DNA of 16,318 nt from NCBI GenBank assembly GCA_020854925.1, contig JAHKLV010000173.1:1-16318 (forward strand). The letters run 5' to 3'. How positions within the stretch are numbered: position 1 is the stretch's first letter; each line of letters opens with the position of its first letter. A program made the translations under genes and the position numbers. Positions 1 through 7,109 of this stretch are shown here, in pieces. The stretch comes from Candidatus Methanofastidiosia archaeon. GTDB taxonomy: Archaea > Methanobacteriota_B > Thermococci > Methanofastidiosales > NM3. The notes under the pieces were generated by a model that worked only from the letters and a program-made list of their open reading frames with translations, ran no database searches and had not been told where the DNA came from.

Positions 1-1157
1 AGGTTGCCATGCAGCGCGTTTCAGACGCGGCAGAAAAGGCAAAGATTGAGCTTTCCACCATGGTGGAGACCCACATCAGCCTTCCGTTCATTGCCATGGC
101 GGCAGACGGGCCGAAGAACCTTGAGGTGACGCTGACGCGCGCTAAGCTTGAAAGCCTTACGGAGGACCTCCTCGAGCGGACGCTTGGCCCCATCAGGCGT
201 GCTATGTCAGACGCGAAGATTGAGGCGGAAAAGATCGACAAGATCCTCCTCGTGGGCGGACAGACCCGCGCCCCCGCCGTTCGTGAGCTCATCAAGAAAT
301 ATTTCGCTAAGGAGCCGTACAAGAACATCAACCCCGACGAGTGTGTCGCCATGGGCGCAGCCATCCAGGGCGGTGTCCTTGCCGGCGAGGTCAAGGATGT
401 GCTCCTCCTCGACGTCACGCCGCTCTCCCTGGGTATCGAGACCCTGGGTGGCGTCTTCACCAAGCTTATCGAACGCAACACCACTATCCCCACGAAGAAG
501 TCACAGATTTTTTCCACGGCCGCGGACAATCAGACCTCGGTGGAAATACATGTTCTTCAGGGCGAGCGCCAGATGGCCGCGGACAACATGTCGCTAGGCA
601 AGTTCCAGCTTGTGGGCATCCCTCCGGCTCCCCGCGGCGTGCCGCAGATAGAGGTGACGTTCAACCTTGACGCCAACGGCATCCTCAATGTGAATGCCAA
701 GGACCTTGGCACGGGCAAGGAGCAGGCCATCACCATCAAGTCCACCTCAGGCCTGAACGACGACGAGATATCCAAGATGGTGGAGGACTCGGAAAAGTAT
801 GCCGAGGAGGACAGCAAGCGTCGTGAGCTCATCGACGCGCGCAACAACGCCGACAACCTCATCTACTCCACGGAAAAGACGCTCAAGGAGCTGGGTGACA
901 AGGTGGAGGACGCCAAGAGGGAGGAAATCAACGCAAAGATATCGTCCCTTCGGGACACCCTCGGGTCCGAAAACGCCGAAACGATAAAGAAGGCGTCCGA
1001 AGACCTCACCAACGCCCTGTACGAGATATCGGCAAAGCTCTACCAGCAGGCGCAGGAGCAGGCGGCCAAGGAGGGCGACGCCGGCGCCGGCCAGCAGGGA
1101 GACAACGTCTATGATGCCGACTACACGGTGGTCGACGAGGACGAAGACAAGCAGTAG
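1..1157 (+). CDS. dnaK: Molecular chaperone DnaK (Hsp70), C-terminal part, cut by window start
   Basis: The reading frame is open from the first bases (frame from base 3), so the true start lies upstream; the ATG at base 9 is internal, since VAMQRVSDAAEKAKIELS is mid-protein Hsp70 sequence. What is seen is the end of the ATPase domain, with the LLVGGQTRAPAVRE and NPDECVAMGAAIQGG motifs, then the linker (DVLLLDVTPLSLGIETLGG), the substrate-binding beta domain, the helical lid and an acidic tail (YDADYTVVDEDEDKQ). This is the ATP-driven cytoplasmic foldase that works with DnaJ and GrpE. It is followed 30 bp later by dnaJ, presumably in one operon; grpE would be expected upstream but is outside the window. 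Known for the family: archaeal DnaK is patchily distributed and regarded as acquired from bacteria. Confidence 0.97.
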   Translation, partial: VAMQRVSDAAEKAKIELSTMVETHISLPFIAMAADGPKNLEVTLTRAKLESLTEDLLERTLGPIRRAMSDAKIEAEKIDKILLVGGQTRAPAVRELIKKYFAKEPYKNINPDECVAMGAAIQGGVLAGEVKDVLLLDVTPLSLGIETLGGVFTKLIERNTTIPTKKSQIFSTAADNQTSVEIHVLQGERQMAADNMSLGKFQLVGIPPAPRGVPQIEVTFNLDANGILNVNAKDLGTGKEQAITIKSTSGLNDDEISKMVEDSEKYAEEDSKRRELIDARNNADNLIYSTEKTLKELGDKVEDAKREEINAKISSLRDTLGSENAETIKKASEDLTNALYEISAKLYQQAQEQAAKEGDAGAGQQGDNVYDADYTVVDEDEDKQ

Positions 1158-1187
1158 GGGCGCCGGCAACGGCTGCGGTGAGCATTC

Positions 1188-2357
1188 ATGAGCACGAAGA
1201 AGGACTACTACGAGCTGCTGGGCGTGGCAAAGGACGCCGGAGAGGACGAGATAAAGAAGGCGTACCGGAAGCTGGCACGCACGTACCATCCCGACCTGAA
1301 TCCCGAGAACAAGGAGGAGGCCGAGGAGCGATTCAAGGAGGTTTCGGAAGCCTACGAGGTCCTCATGGACAAGGACAAGCGCGCCAGGTACGACCAGTAC
1401 GGCCACGAGGGCGTCTACTCCAACGGCGCCGGCGGGTTCCAGTGGTCCGACTTCACGCACTACTCCGATATCGAAGACCTCTTCGGCGGCCTTGGCGGTA
1501 CCATCTTCGACATGTTTTTCGGCGGCGGGCGTGGGGGGTCGCGCCGGCGGGGCCCCCAGAAGGGCGCCGATCTGCGGTATGACCTCTCCGTCACCCTCCA
1601 CCAGGCCTTCGAAGGCCTCGAGAAGTCGCTCACCTTGGAAAAGAGCGTCACCTGCCCCGAGTGCGGCGGGTCGCGGGCAAAAAAGGGCACCTCGCCCCGC
1701 ACCTGCCCCCAGTGCCACGGTACCGGCCAGATGCAGTCGGTGCGAAACACTCCCTTCGGGCAGTTCGCCTCCGTTTCGCCGTGCTCCATGTGCAGCGGCA
1801 CCGGCCAGTTCATCGAGGAACCGTGCCCCGCCTGCCGCGGACGCGGCGCGGTGCGCGGCAAGCGCAAGATAGATGTCCGCATTCCCGCCGGTATCGACGA
1901 CGGCGCCCATATCCGCGTCTCGGGCGAGGGCAATCCCAGCCCCTCCGGCGGACCGCAGGGCGACCTGTACGTCGTCGTCCACGTGGAACAGGACCCTCGC
2001 TTCTACCGCGAGGGCACAGAGGTGGTACACGAGCGCCACATCTCATATCCCCAGGCCGCGCTCGGTGATGAGATAACGGTGGAGACCATCGACGGGAAGG
2101 TCAAGATGCGAATTCCTTCCGGGACGCAGCACGGTGCCGTCCTTCGCCTCCGCGGCAAGGGCATGCCCGACATGCGCACCGGGCGGCGGGGCGACCAGCA
2201 CGTGAAAGTCCTGGTGGATGTGCCTACCTCGCTTACCGACGAGCAGCGCGGGCTTCTCGAGCAGCTGGCAGCGTCCTTCGGGGATAGCCCCGAACCGGGT
2301 TCCAAGCAGTCAAAAAAGAAGAAGAAAAAGGGTATTCTTGACAGCCTTGGACTCTAA
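1188..2357 (+). CDS. dnaJ: Chaperone protein DnaJ (Hsp40), type I
   Basis: This is the co-chaperone that binds unfolded protein and stimulates DnaK ATPase in the cytoplasm. The 389 residues have the full type I layout: J domain (about 4-70) with the HPD signature in TYHPDLNPENK; a Gly/Phe-rich stretch (about 75-125, GGLGGTIFDMFFGGGRGG); four zinc-binding CxxCxGxG-type repeats (CPECGGS, CPQCHGTG, CSMCSGTG, CPACRGRG, about 155-225); and the C-terminal peptide-binding domains. The length is normal for the family. The ATG at 1188 is preceded by GGTGAGC and begins MSTKKDYYELLGV, a typical J-domain start. The protein ends in a run of lysines (SKQSKKKKKKG). Its stop codon overlaps the stop of the convergent btuD by a few bases, so there is no 3' intergenic space. 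Confidence 0.98.
   Translation: MSTKKDYYELLGVAKDAGEDEIKKAYRKLARTYHPDLNPENKEEAEERFKEVSEAYEVLMDKDKRARYDQYGHEGVYSNGAGGFQWSDFTHYSDIEDLFGGLGGTIFDMFFGGGRGGSRRRGPQKGADLRYDLSVTLHQAFEGLEKSLTLEKSVTCPECGGSRAKKGTSPRTCPQCHGTGQMQSVRNTPFGQFASVSPCSMCSGTGQFIEEPCPACRGRGAVRGKRKIDVRIPAGIDDGAHIRVSGEGNPSPSGGPQGDLYVVVHVEQDPRFYREGTEVVHERHISYPQAALGDEITVETIDGKVKMRIPSGTQHGAVLRLRGKGMPDMRTGRRGDQHVKVLVDVPTSLTDEQRGLLEQLAASFGDSPEPGSKQSKKKKKKGILDSLGL
2312..2329 (-). terminator. U-rich terminator for the btu operon, inside the dnaJ coding end
   Basis: On the - strand, 25-42 bases past the btuD stop, the sequence is an almost pure pyrimidine/T run. It is the complement of the codons for the DnaJ lysine tail. Archaeal RNA polymerase terminates at U-rich tracts, so this is a plausible terminator for btuFCD. 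It is inferred from composition only. Confidence 0.45.
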
Positions 2358-3628
2358 TCGCTTTTCTTCTTTTGTTCTTCACGCATCAAGCCGCAGGCAT
2401 GCACCAGCTCGGAAAGCGAGAGGAAGGTGCGGGCACCCCGTGTTTTCATCGCTTCGAGCATGGCTGATGCCTCCCCTCCGGTGAAATCACGACCCGCGGG
2501 TTCTTCCGGCTCGTAACACAGGACCGGCTTGCCGCGGTCGAGCGCGTACTGTGCCGCCCGTAGATTGGCGATGTTTCCCGACCCTATGTTGAAGTCTGAA
2601 AGCACCACGGCATCGGCGGCGTCTATGAGGGCAAGCGTCTCGCGGTAGGCCTCATCGGACACGGGGGAAAACGGGGATTCCACGGCCATGCACGTGATGC
2701 CCAGCGCCTGGGCCGTCTCATGGTCCGAGTCCAGGAGATTGATGGCCCCGAGGCTGATATTGAAGTCCGACCGTGAAAGCATGTGCAGAAGCGTTGTCGC
2801 CGAGCCTCCTCCCCCTATGACGTGGACCTTGTATGAAGCCGTCCCGTTGCAGCGCCGAAGGTCGGTGAGCGGCACGACGAACGCCGTGTCGGAGAGGGGA
2901 TGGCGCTGGACAAGGACGTCCACGCCGTAGACCTCCTTGATAAGGTCAGCACGAAGCACCTCCCGTGGCGTCCCCATGGCGCGGATGGTGCCGCCATGGA
3001 GGAGGATGAGCGTGTCAAAGTACTTCGCCGCGAGGTTGAGGTCGTGAAACGCGGCGATGACCGTGAGGTTGCGGCTTCGTGCGAGGTCGTGGATGGTGGA
3101 AAGCACCTCTATCTGGTGCGTGATGTCAAGGTTCGAGGTCGGCTCGTCGAGGAGGAGCACCTTCGGCTCCTGGGCAAGCGCCCGGGCGATGATGGCGCGC
3201 TGGCGCTCACCGCCGCTGATGTTCGTGATGAGCGTGTCGCGCAGGTGCCAGACGTTGGTGGCCTCCATGGCGCGGCGTACGATGGCAAAGTCCTCCTCGG
3301 TCTCCCGCTTCTCGATGTGGGGGGAGCGGCCCATCATGACAATCTCCTCAACGGTGAAGGCAAAGGAGGTCTCAAAGCTCTGGGGGATGACTGCCATCTT
3401 CTTGGCGACGTCCCTGGCACCAAGGCTCTCAAGGGGGGCGCCGTCAAGAAGGACGGACCCCGCATGAGGGGAGAGCGCCTTGCTTAAGGTCTTGAGAAGC
3501 GTCGTCTTGCCTGAGCCGTTGGGGCCAAGGAGCGCCATCATCTGCCCCTGGTTGGCGTCGAAGGTGATGTGTTCAAGGATGGCTTTTTCGCTGTAGCCCG
3601 CCCGCACGCCGTTTACACTGAGTCCCAT
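2354..3628 (-). CDS. btuD: Corrinoid (vitamin B12) ABC transporter ATPase BtuD with C-terminal Rossmann-like extension
   Basis: This is the ATP-binding subunit that powers BtuFC corrinoid import at the membrane. Residues 1-255 are a complete FecE/BtuD-type ATPase: Walker A GPNGSGKT (35-42), Q-loop (IPQS, about 81-84), signature SGGERQR (138-144), Walker B LLLDEP (158-163) and switch His195 (AAFHD). Residues about 265-424 are an extra domain, starting YKVHVIGGGGSATTLL (Gly-rich loop after a beta strand) and ending in the Lys-rich tail. BtuD alone is usually about 250-270 residues, so this 424-residue form is a fusion, of a kind I believe occurs in other methanogen BtuD proteins. The ATG at 3628 was chosen because GGTGGTGA lies just upstream and homology starts there; a GTG at 3643 is possible but overlaps btuC. 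It starts 8 bp after the btuC stop. Confidence 0.95.
   Translation of the reverse strand: MGLSVNGVRAGYSEKAILEHITFDANQGQMMALLGPNGSGKTTLLKTLSKALSPHAGSVLLDGAPLESLGARDVAKKMAVIPQSFETSFAFTVEEIVMMGRSPHIEKRETEEDFAIVRRAMEATNVWHLRDTLITNISGGERQRAIIARALAQEPKVLLLDEPTSNLDITHQIEVLSTIHDLARSRNLTVIAAFHDLNLAAKYFDTLILLHGGTIRAMGTPREVLRADLIKEVYGVDVLVQRHPLSDTAFVVPLTDLRRCNGTASYKVHVIGGGGSATTLLHMLSRSDFNISLGAINLLDSDHETAQALGITCMAVESPFSPVSDEAYRETLALIDAADAVVLSDFNIGSGNIANLRAAQYALDRGKPVLCYEPEEPAGRDFTGGEASAMLEAMKTRGARTFLSLSELVHACGLMREEQKKKSD
2361..2380 (+). terminator. U-rich terminator for dnaKJ, inside the btuD coding end
   Basis: Immediately after the dnaJ stop the + strand reads CTTTTCTTCTTTTGTTCTTC. It is the complement of the codons for the lysine/glutamate tail of BtuD (EEQKKKSD). 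This fits an archaeal T-rich terminator for the dnaK-dnaJ transcript and mirrors the one on the opposite strand. Confidence 0.5.
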
Positions 3629-3636
3629 GTCACCAC

Positions 3637-4692
3637 CTAACACACCGTCCGTTTCCGCTTTATTAAAAGGTACGCAAAGAACGGCCCCCCGAAGAAGGCC
3701 GTGATGATACCCACCGGCAGCTCGGTGGGTGAAAAGATGGTCCGCGCCACCGTGTCAGCACCGATGAGAAAGATGGCCCCAAAGAGCGCCGAGGACGGAA
3801 CGAGGATGCGGTGGTCCGGCCCCACCACGAGGCGCATGATATGGGGTATCACCAGTCCCACAAAGCCGATAAGGCCGCTCACGGAGACGGCAAAGGCCGT
3901 GATGAGTGAGGAGAAGGCGAGAAGCAGCTTTTTTTCACGCTCCACCTCCACACCCAGGTGCTGGGCCGTTTCGTCGCCCATGAGCAGGAGGTTGAGGTTG
4001 CGCGACCGCCGGAGGATGACGGCGATGCCCAGGGCGATGACCAGGGCGACGGCCGCCACGTCGTCCCAGGTGGAGGACCACAGGCCGCCCATGGTCCAGT
4101 AGACCATCTGGTGGAGCTTGTCCCCGGCAACATACATCATGAAGGAGGACATGGCCGACAGAAACGCCCCCACGGCGATGCCAGCAAGAAGGAGCGTCTC
4201 GATATGGACCCGGTGCCCGATGTGTGCGATACTGTACACCAGATACGTCACGCCCAGCGCCCCGAAGAAGGCAAAGACCGACACGCTGGAAAGCCCCGCG
4301 ACGGTGACCGTTACGCCGGTGAGGATGGCAAGGTTTGCGCCGAAGGCGGCACCTGACGAAACGCCGATGATGTACGGGTCGGCCATGGGATTCTTGAAAA
4401 GGGCCTGGTACGTCACCCCTGCAACGGAGAGTGCCGCGCCGATGAGGAGCGCCAGGATGATGCGGGGAAGGCGGATGCGGAAAAAGATGATCTCGCTGCC
4501 ATCGGTCCAGTCAACGATGATACCGTCGCCGATGACCGGCACGCGGTGCAGGACCATCTTGGTGATGTCAACAAAGGATATCGAGGCGGTGCCGGTGCGG
4601 GCTGATACGACCACGATTGCGCCAAGCGCAACGACGAGCCCCATGAGCACGAGGCTCCATCGCCGGTATTTCTGTGCAAGAGTAGAGTCCAC
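3637..4692 (-). CDS. btuC: Corrinoid ABC transporter permease BtuC (FecCD family)
   Basis: This is the membrane channel subunit for vitamin B12/cobinamide import, working as a dimer with BtuD and receiving substrate from BtuF. The 351 residues are strongly hydrophobic with about ten membrane-spanning stretches, normal for the FecCD/BtuC family. Family motifs include NPMADPYIIGVSSGAAFGA and GLVIPHIMRLVVGPDHR, the latter including the cytoplasmic L-loop that contacts the ATPase. The start is a GTG at 4692 with GGGTGA shortly upstream; translation begins MDSTLAQKYRRWSL before the first membrane segment. It lies between btuF (53-bp gap containing a T-rich tract) and btuD (8-bp gap). By sequence alone the family also includes iron-siderophore permeases; the cobamide neighbours make corrinoid the likely substrate. 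Confidence 0.93.
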   Translation of the reverse strand: MDSTLAQKYRRWSLVLMGLVVALGAIVVVSARTGTASISFVDITKMVLHRVPVIGDGIIVDWTDGSEIIFFRIRLPRIILALLIGAALSVAGVTYQALFKNPMADPYIIGVSSGAAFGANLAILTGVTVTVAGLSSVSVFAFFGALGVTYLVYSIAHIGHRVHIETLLLAGIAVGAFLSAMSSFMMYVAGDKLHQMVYWTMGGLWSSTWDDVAAVALVIALGIAVILRRSRNLNLLLMGDETAQHLGVEVEREKKLLLAFSSLITAFAVSVSGLIGFVGLVIPHIMRLVVGPDHRILVPSSALFGAIFLIGADTVARTIFSPTELPVGIITAFFGGPFFAYLLIKRKRTVC

Positions 4693-4713
4693 GTGGTCAC
4701 CCGCTGTCCTGTT

Positions 4714-4738
4714 AAAGCAAAAAAGGAAAAATAAAAAG
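4714..4738 (-). terminator. T-rich tract between btuF and btuC (possible partial terminator)
   Basis: On the - strand the 53-bp gap after the btuF stop holds T runs of five, five and seven separated by one or two bases. U-rich tracts terminate archaeal transcription, so some transcripts may end here, giving more binding protein than transporter. The tract could instead contain a secondary TATA element (TTTTTATTTTT). No decision is possible from sequence alone. Confidence 0.4.
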
Positions 4739-4745
4739 GTATGCG

Positions 4746-6449
4746 CTAGCCGTAGAGCATACCGTAGACATCCTCAACGGCATCCACGATGCGCGGGCCC
4801 GCCCTGAGGATGGTGTCTCCGTCGGCAAGCTCGTAGACATCGCCGGTACGTACCGCCTCTATCGTGGCATAGTCCGGGTCGGACATGAGCTGGTCGCGCG
4901 TCACGCCGCTAGAGCCGTGCGGGGCTAGCACGATGACGTCCGGATTGCGCACGATAAGCGTCTCCCTGTCGTACATCGGCCATGACGTCGTGCTGTCGCT
5001 TGCCATGTTGATGCCGCCTGCGGCGGTGATGACCGCATGGATGAAAGTCTCGGGCCCGGCACTCATCACGGGGTCGTTCCAGAGCATGTAGAACACCGTC
5101 TTGAGTTCATCCTGATTTTCCACAAGCGCGGAGACGGCGTCCATGCGCTCCATCATGTCGCTCACGACGTCCCTGGCCTCGGCTTTGAGTCCCATGACAT
5201 TTCCCACGGTCCTGATGTTGTCGTAGACGCGGTCGATGTCCGTGGCCTTGAAGAGGATGACGGGTATGCCCGCCTGGGCTAGCTGGTCGCGCACCGCCTC
5301 GTGGCCCGAGGTGCCAAAGACGACATCAGGGTCAAGCTCGATGATGCGCTCGACATTCACCGTGCTGAATCCGCCCACCTTCTCAACGGCAAGCGCCGCC
5401 TCGGGGTAGTTGCAGAATTCGGTTACGCCCATCACCATGTCACCCGCGTCGATGGCATAGAGGATTTCCGTGTTCGAGGGCGCGATGGACACAACCGTCT
5501 GCGCTGGTGAGGAGAACGTGAAGCTTACGCCCGTGTCGTCGGTCACCTTGATGGTGGAGGGGAGGAACGAATAGATGTCCTCAAGCGCATCGACGATGCG
5601 CGGACCGGCGCGCAAGATGGTGTCACCATTTTCCAGTTCGAAGACATAGCCGCTCTTGATGGCGCTAATCGATGCCCAGGTGGGGTCTGCCAGAAGCTCT
5701 TCCACTGAAACGCCGCTCGAGCCGTGCGGGGCAAGCACGATGACATCCGGGTCTGCGATGATGACGTATTCCATGTCAAGCATCGGCCAGGAGGTGCCGA
5801 TGTCTCCGGCGATGTTGATGCCCCCCGCCTTTTCTATGATCTCATGGATAAACGTCCCATCCCCTGCACTCATGATGGGGTCGTTCCACAGTAGGTACAT
5901 GACGGACATCCTCGTTTCCAGTCCTTCTGTTTGTGCCGTGACTGCTGCGGTGCGTCGGGCCATGTCATCGATGATGTCTTGTGCTTCCTGCTCTTTTCCT
6001 ACAATATCCCCTATTACGGTGATATCATGCATCACGGTCTCAAAGTCGACGCCTTTGGTCATGAAGACGGGGATGCCCGCCTGGGAAAGCTGTTCTGCCA
6101 CTGATTCGTGCATGGCCTCGCCGAAGACGATGTCCGGCGCGAGCTCGATGATGCGCTCGACATTCACCGTGCTGAATCCGCCCACCTTCTCAACGGCAAG
6201 CGCCGCCTCGGGGTAGTTGCAGAACTCGGTTACGCCGACGATCCCGTCGGAGAGCCCGAGGGCGTAGAGGATCTCGGTATTTGCTGGCGAAAGCGAGACG
6301 ACGGTCGTCACCGTGGCCGGCACACCGATGGTTCGGCCCGTGTCGTCCACATAGATGCGTTCGCTCTCTCCGTCGCCCCCAATGCAGCCGGCGGCACCGG
6401 CTGCAAGGAGCATGAGTAGTATGGTCAAGATAGAAAGATTCCGATTCAT
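4746..6449 (-). CDS. btuF: Corrinoid-binding lipoprotein BtuF with two tandem binding domains
   Basis: This is the extracytoplasmic substrate-binding protein that captures corrinoids for BtuCD. From the ATG at 6449 it has 567 residues. The N-terminus is a lipoprotein signal (MNRNLSILTILLMLLAAGAA then GC), with the lipidated residue probably Cys22. Two BtuF/FhuD-like domains follow at about 34-300 and 303-567. They align at a constant offset of 269 residues without net gaps: VVSLSPANTEILYAL versus VVSIAPSNTEILYAI, then shared EFCNYPEAALAVEK, PDVIVLAPHGSSGV and DTILRAGPRIVDA. A normal BtuF has one domain of about 250-300 residues. The upstream in-frame ATG at 6476 is rejected because it lies within or next to the TATA box and operator. 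It is first in the btuFCD unit, under its own promoter. Iron-siderophore binding is the family alternative, but context favours corrinoids. Confidence 0.93.
   Translation of the reverse strand: MNRNLSILTILLMLLAAGAAGCIGGDGESERIYVDDTGRTIGVPATVTTVVSLSPANTEILYALGLSDGIVGVTEFCNYPEAALAVEKVGGFSTVNVERIIELAPDIVFGEAMHESVAEQLSQAGIPVFMTKGVDFETVMHDITVIGDIVGKEQEAQDIIDDMARRTAAVTAQTEGLETRMSVMYLLWNDPIMSAGDGTFIHEIIEKAGGINIAGDIGTSWPMLDMEYVIIADPDVIVLAPHGSSGVSVEELLADPTWASISAIKSGYVFELENGDTILRAGPRIVDALEDIYSFLPSTIKVTDDTGVSFTFSSPAQTVVSIAPSNTEILYAIDAGDMVMGVTEFCNYPEAALAVEKVGGFSTVNVERIIELDPDVVFGTSGHEAVRDQLAQAGIPVILFKATDIDRVYDNIRTVGNVMGLKAEARDVVSDMMERMDAVSALVENQDELKTVFYMLWNDPVMSAGPETFIHAVITAAGGINMASDSTTSWPMYDRETLIVRNPDVIVLAPHGSSGVTRDQLMSDPDYATIEAVRTGDVYELADGDTILRAGPRIVDAVEDVYGMLYG
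5335..5429 (-). repeat. Near-identical DNA repeat, copy in BtuF domain 2
   Basis: This 95-bp stretch matches 6142-6236 with one mismatch (T at 5418, C at 6225), including 83 identical bases in a row. The offset is 807 bp, exactly 269 codons. It encodes the segment around EFCNYPEAALAVEKVGGFST and NVERIIEL. The rest of the two domains has diverged much further, so this tract looks homogenised rather than merely conserved. Confidence 0.95.
6142..6236 (-). repeat. Near-identical DNA repeat, copy in BtuF domain 1
   Basis: This is the partner of the 95-bp tract at 5335-5429, with one mismatch. It lies in the N-terminal binding domain and encodes the same segment of protein. Identity at wobble positions argues for recent gene conversion or recombination between the two domain-coding halves. 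Confidence 0.95.
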
Positions 6450-6459
6450 GGCAATCACT

Positions 6460-6480
6460 ATGGATGGATTATCCATCTAT
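6460..6480 (-). promoter_or_regulatory. Operator-like 21-bp palindrome at the btuF promoter
   Basis: On the - strand the site reads arm ATAGATGGAT, one central A, then arm ATCCATCCAT; the arms are inverted repeats at 9 of 10 positions. It begins at the end of the btuF TATA box and runs to just before the predicted transcription start. The same site with one base changed sits at the cbiA promoter (14255-14275), and a degenerate version at cobQ (12834-12852). A regulator bound here would block assembly of the transcription complex. Confidence 0.75.
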
Positions 6481-6486
6481 AATAAA
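6478..6486 (-). promoter_or_regulatory. TATA box of the btuFCD operon
   Basis: The - strand reads TTTATTATA about 29-37 bases before the btuF ATG at 6449, placing transcription start near 6456 and giving a very short leader. It is preceded by a run of T residues just after the cobY stop, so the end of the cob operon and the btuF promoter share the same 45-bp gap. Confidence 0.6.
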
Positions 6487-6493
6487 AATGTTT

Positions 6494-7108
6494 TCATTGC
6501 TTTCGTCTGGCAAGCGCGGCGCCTGCCACTAAAAGGTCAGCCGGCGTGTTCACGTTGCACAGCTCATCGGGGGCGTCAAGGATGAGGTCGTACTGGGTCA
6601 TGGCATCAGCCAGCAGGATGGATGCCGCATCGATGACGTTGACTCCTGTGGCCACCACGGACATGCCGTTGCATGAAAAGGGGGCGGTGTCGGCAGAACG
6701 GCATGAAGCTGCAGGGAGCAGGACCGACAACGCCTGGGTACCCGCGCGCTTGTACGCAGCCATGACCGTGGAGAGGACGGATGGCGTGACGAGGGGAAGG
6801 TCAGCGGCAAGGGTGAGCACCGGGCCGGTGCATCCTGCCGTACTTACCGCTTCAGCAAGGTCCTCATGGTAACCGCGCCCCGTGGTGTGCACGACGGTGA
6901 CACCAGGGATGCCGTGCCGTTCCACATACGCTGCGGTCTGGGGTGTATGGGGGGATACGGCGATGGCGATTCCGTCGATGCCCGGCGTGTTGCATACGGC
7001 GGCAAGCACGTACGCTACGAGGGGCCTCCCTTCGAGGAGGCACAGCGGTTTTTCCACGTACGCCCCCATGCGCGAGCCTTTTCCCCCCGCCATGACCAGT
7101 GCATGCAT
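6494..7108 (-). CDS. cobY: GTP:adenosylcobinamide-phosphate guanylyltransferase CobY
   Basis: CobY transfers GMP from GTP to adenosylcobinamide phosphate, making AdoCbi-GDP for nucleotide-loop assembly in the cytoplasm. It is the archaeal non-orthologous replacement for bacterial CobU. The 204 residues begin with the nucleotidyltransferase signature LVMAGGKGSRMGAYVEKPL (residues 4-22, Gly-rich NTP loop plus the downstream Lys), with a second conserved acidic motif at AADLPLVTP. Length fits the family (about 200). The ATG at 7108 follows the cbiZ stop by one base and has AGGAGGCAGGT upstream within the end of cbiZ, so translation is probably coupled. MobA-type molybdopterin nucleotidyltransferases share this fold, but the position between cbiZ and btuF makes CobY by far the better name. 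Confidence 0.92.
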   Translation of the reverse strand: MHALVMAGGKGSRMGAYVEKPLCLLEGRPLVAYVLAAVCNTPGIDGIAIAVSPHTPQTAAYVERHGIPGVTVVHTTGRGYHEDLAEAVSTAGCTGPVLTLAADLPLVTPSVLSTVMAAYKRAGTQALSVLLPAASCRSADTAPFSCNGMSVVATGVNVIDAASILLADAMTQYDLILDAPDELCNVNTPADLLVAGAALARRKQ

Positions 7109-7109
7109 A

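Noticed and set aside
747..2039. 430-codon open frame on the - strand across dnaK and dnaJ
   Set aside because: It is antisense to two unmistakable chaperone genes. Its translation is low-complexity Val/Leu/Ala/Gly, typical of shadow frames in high-GC DNA.
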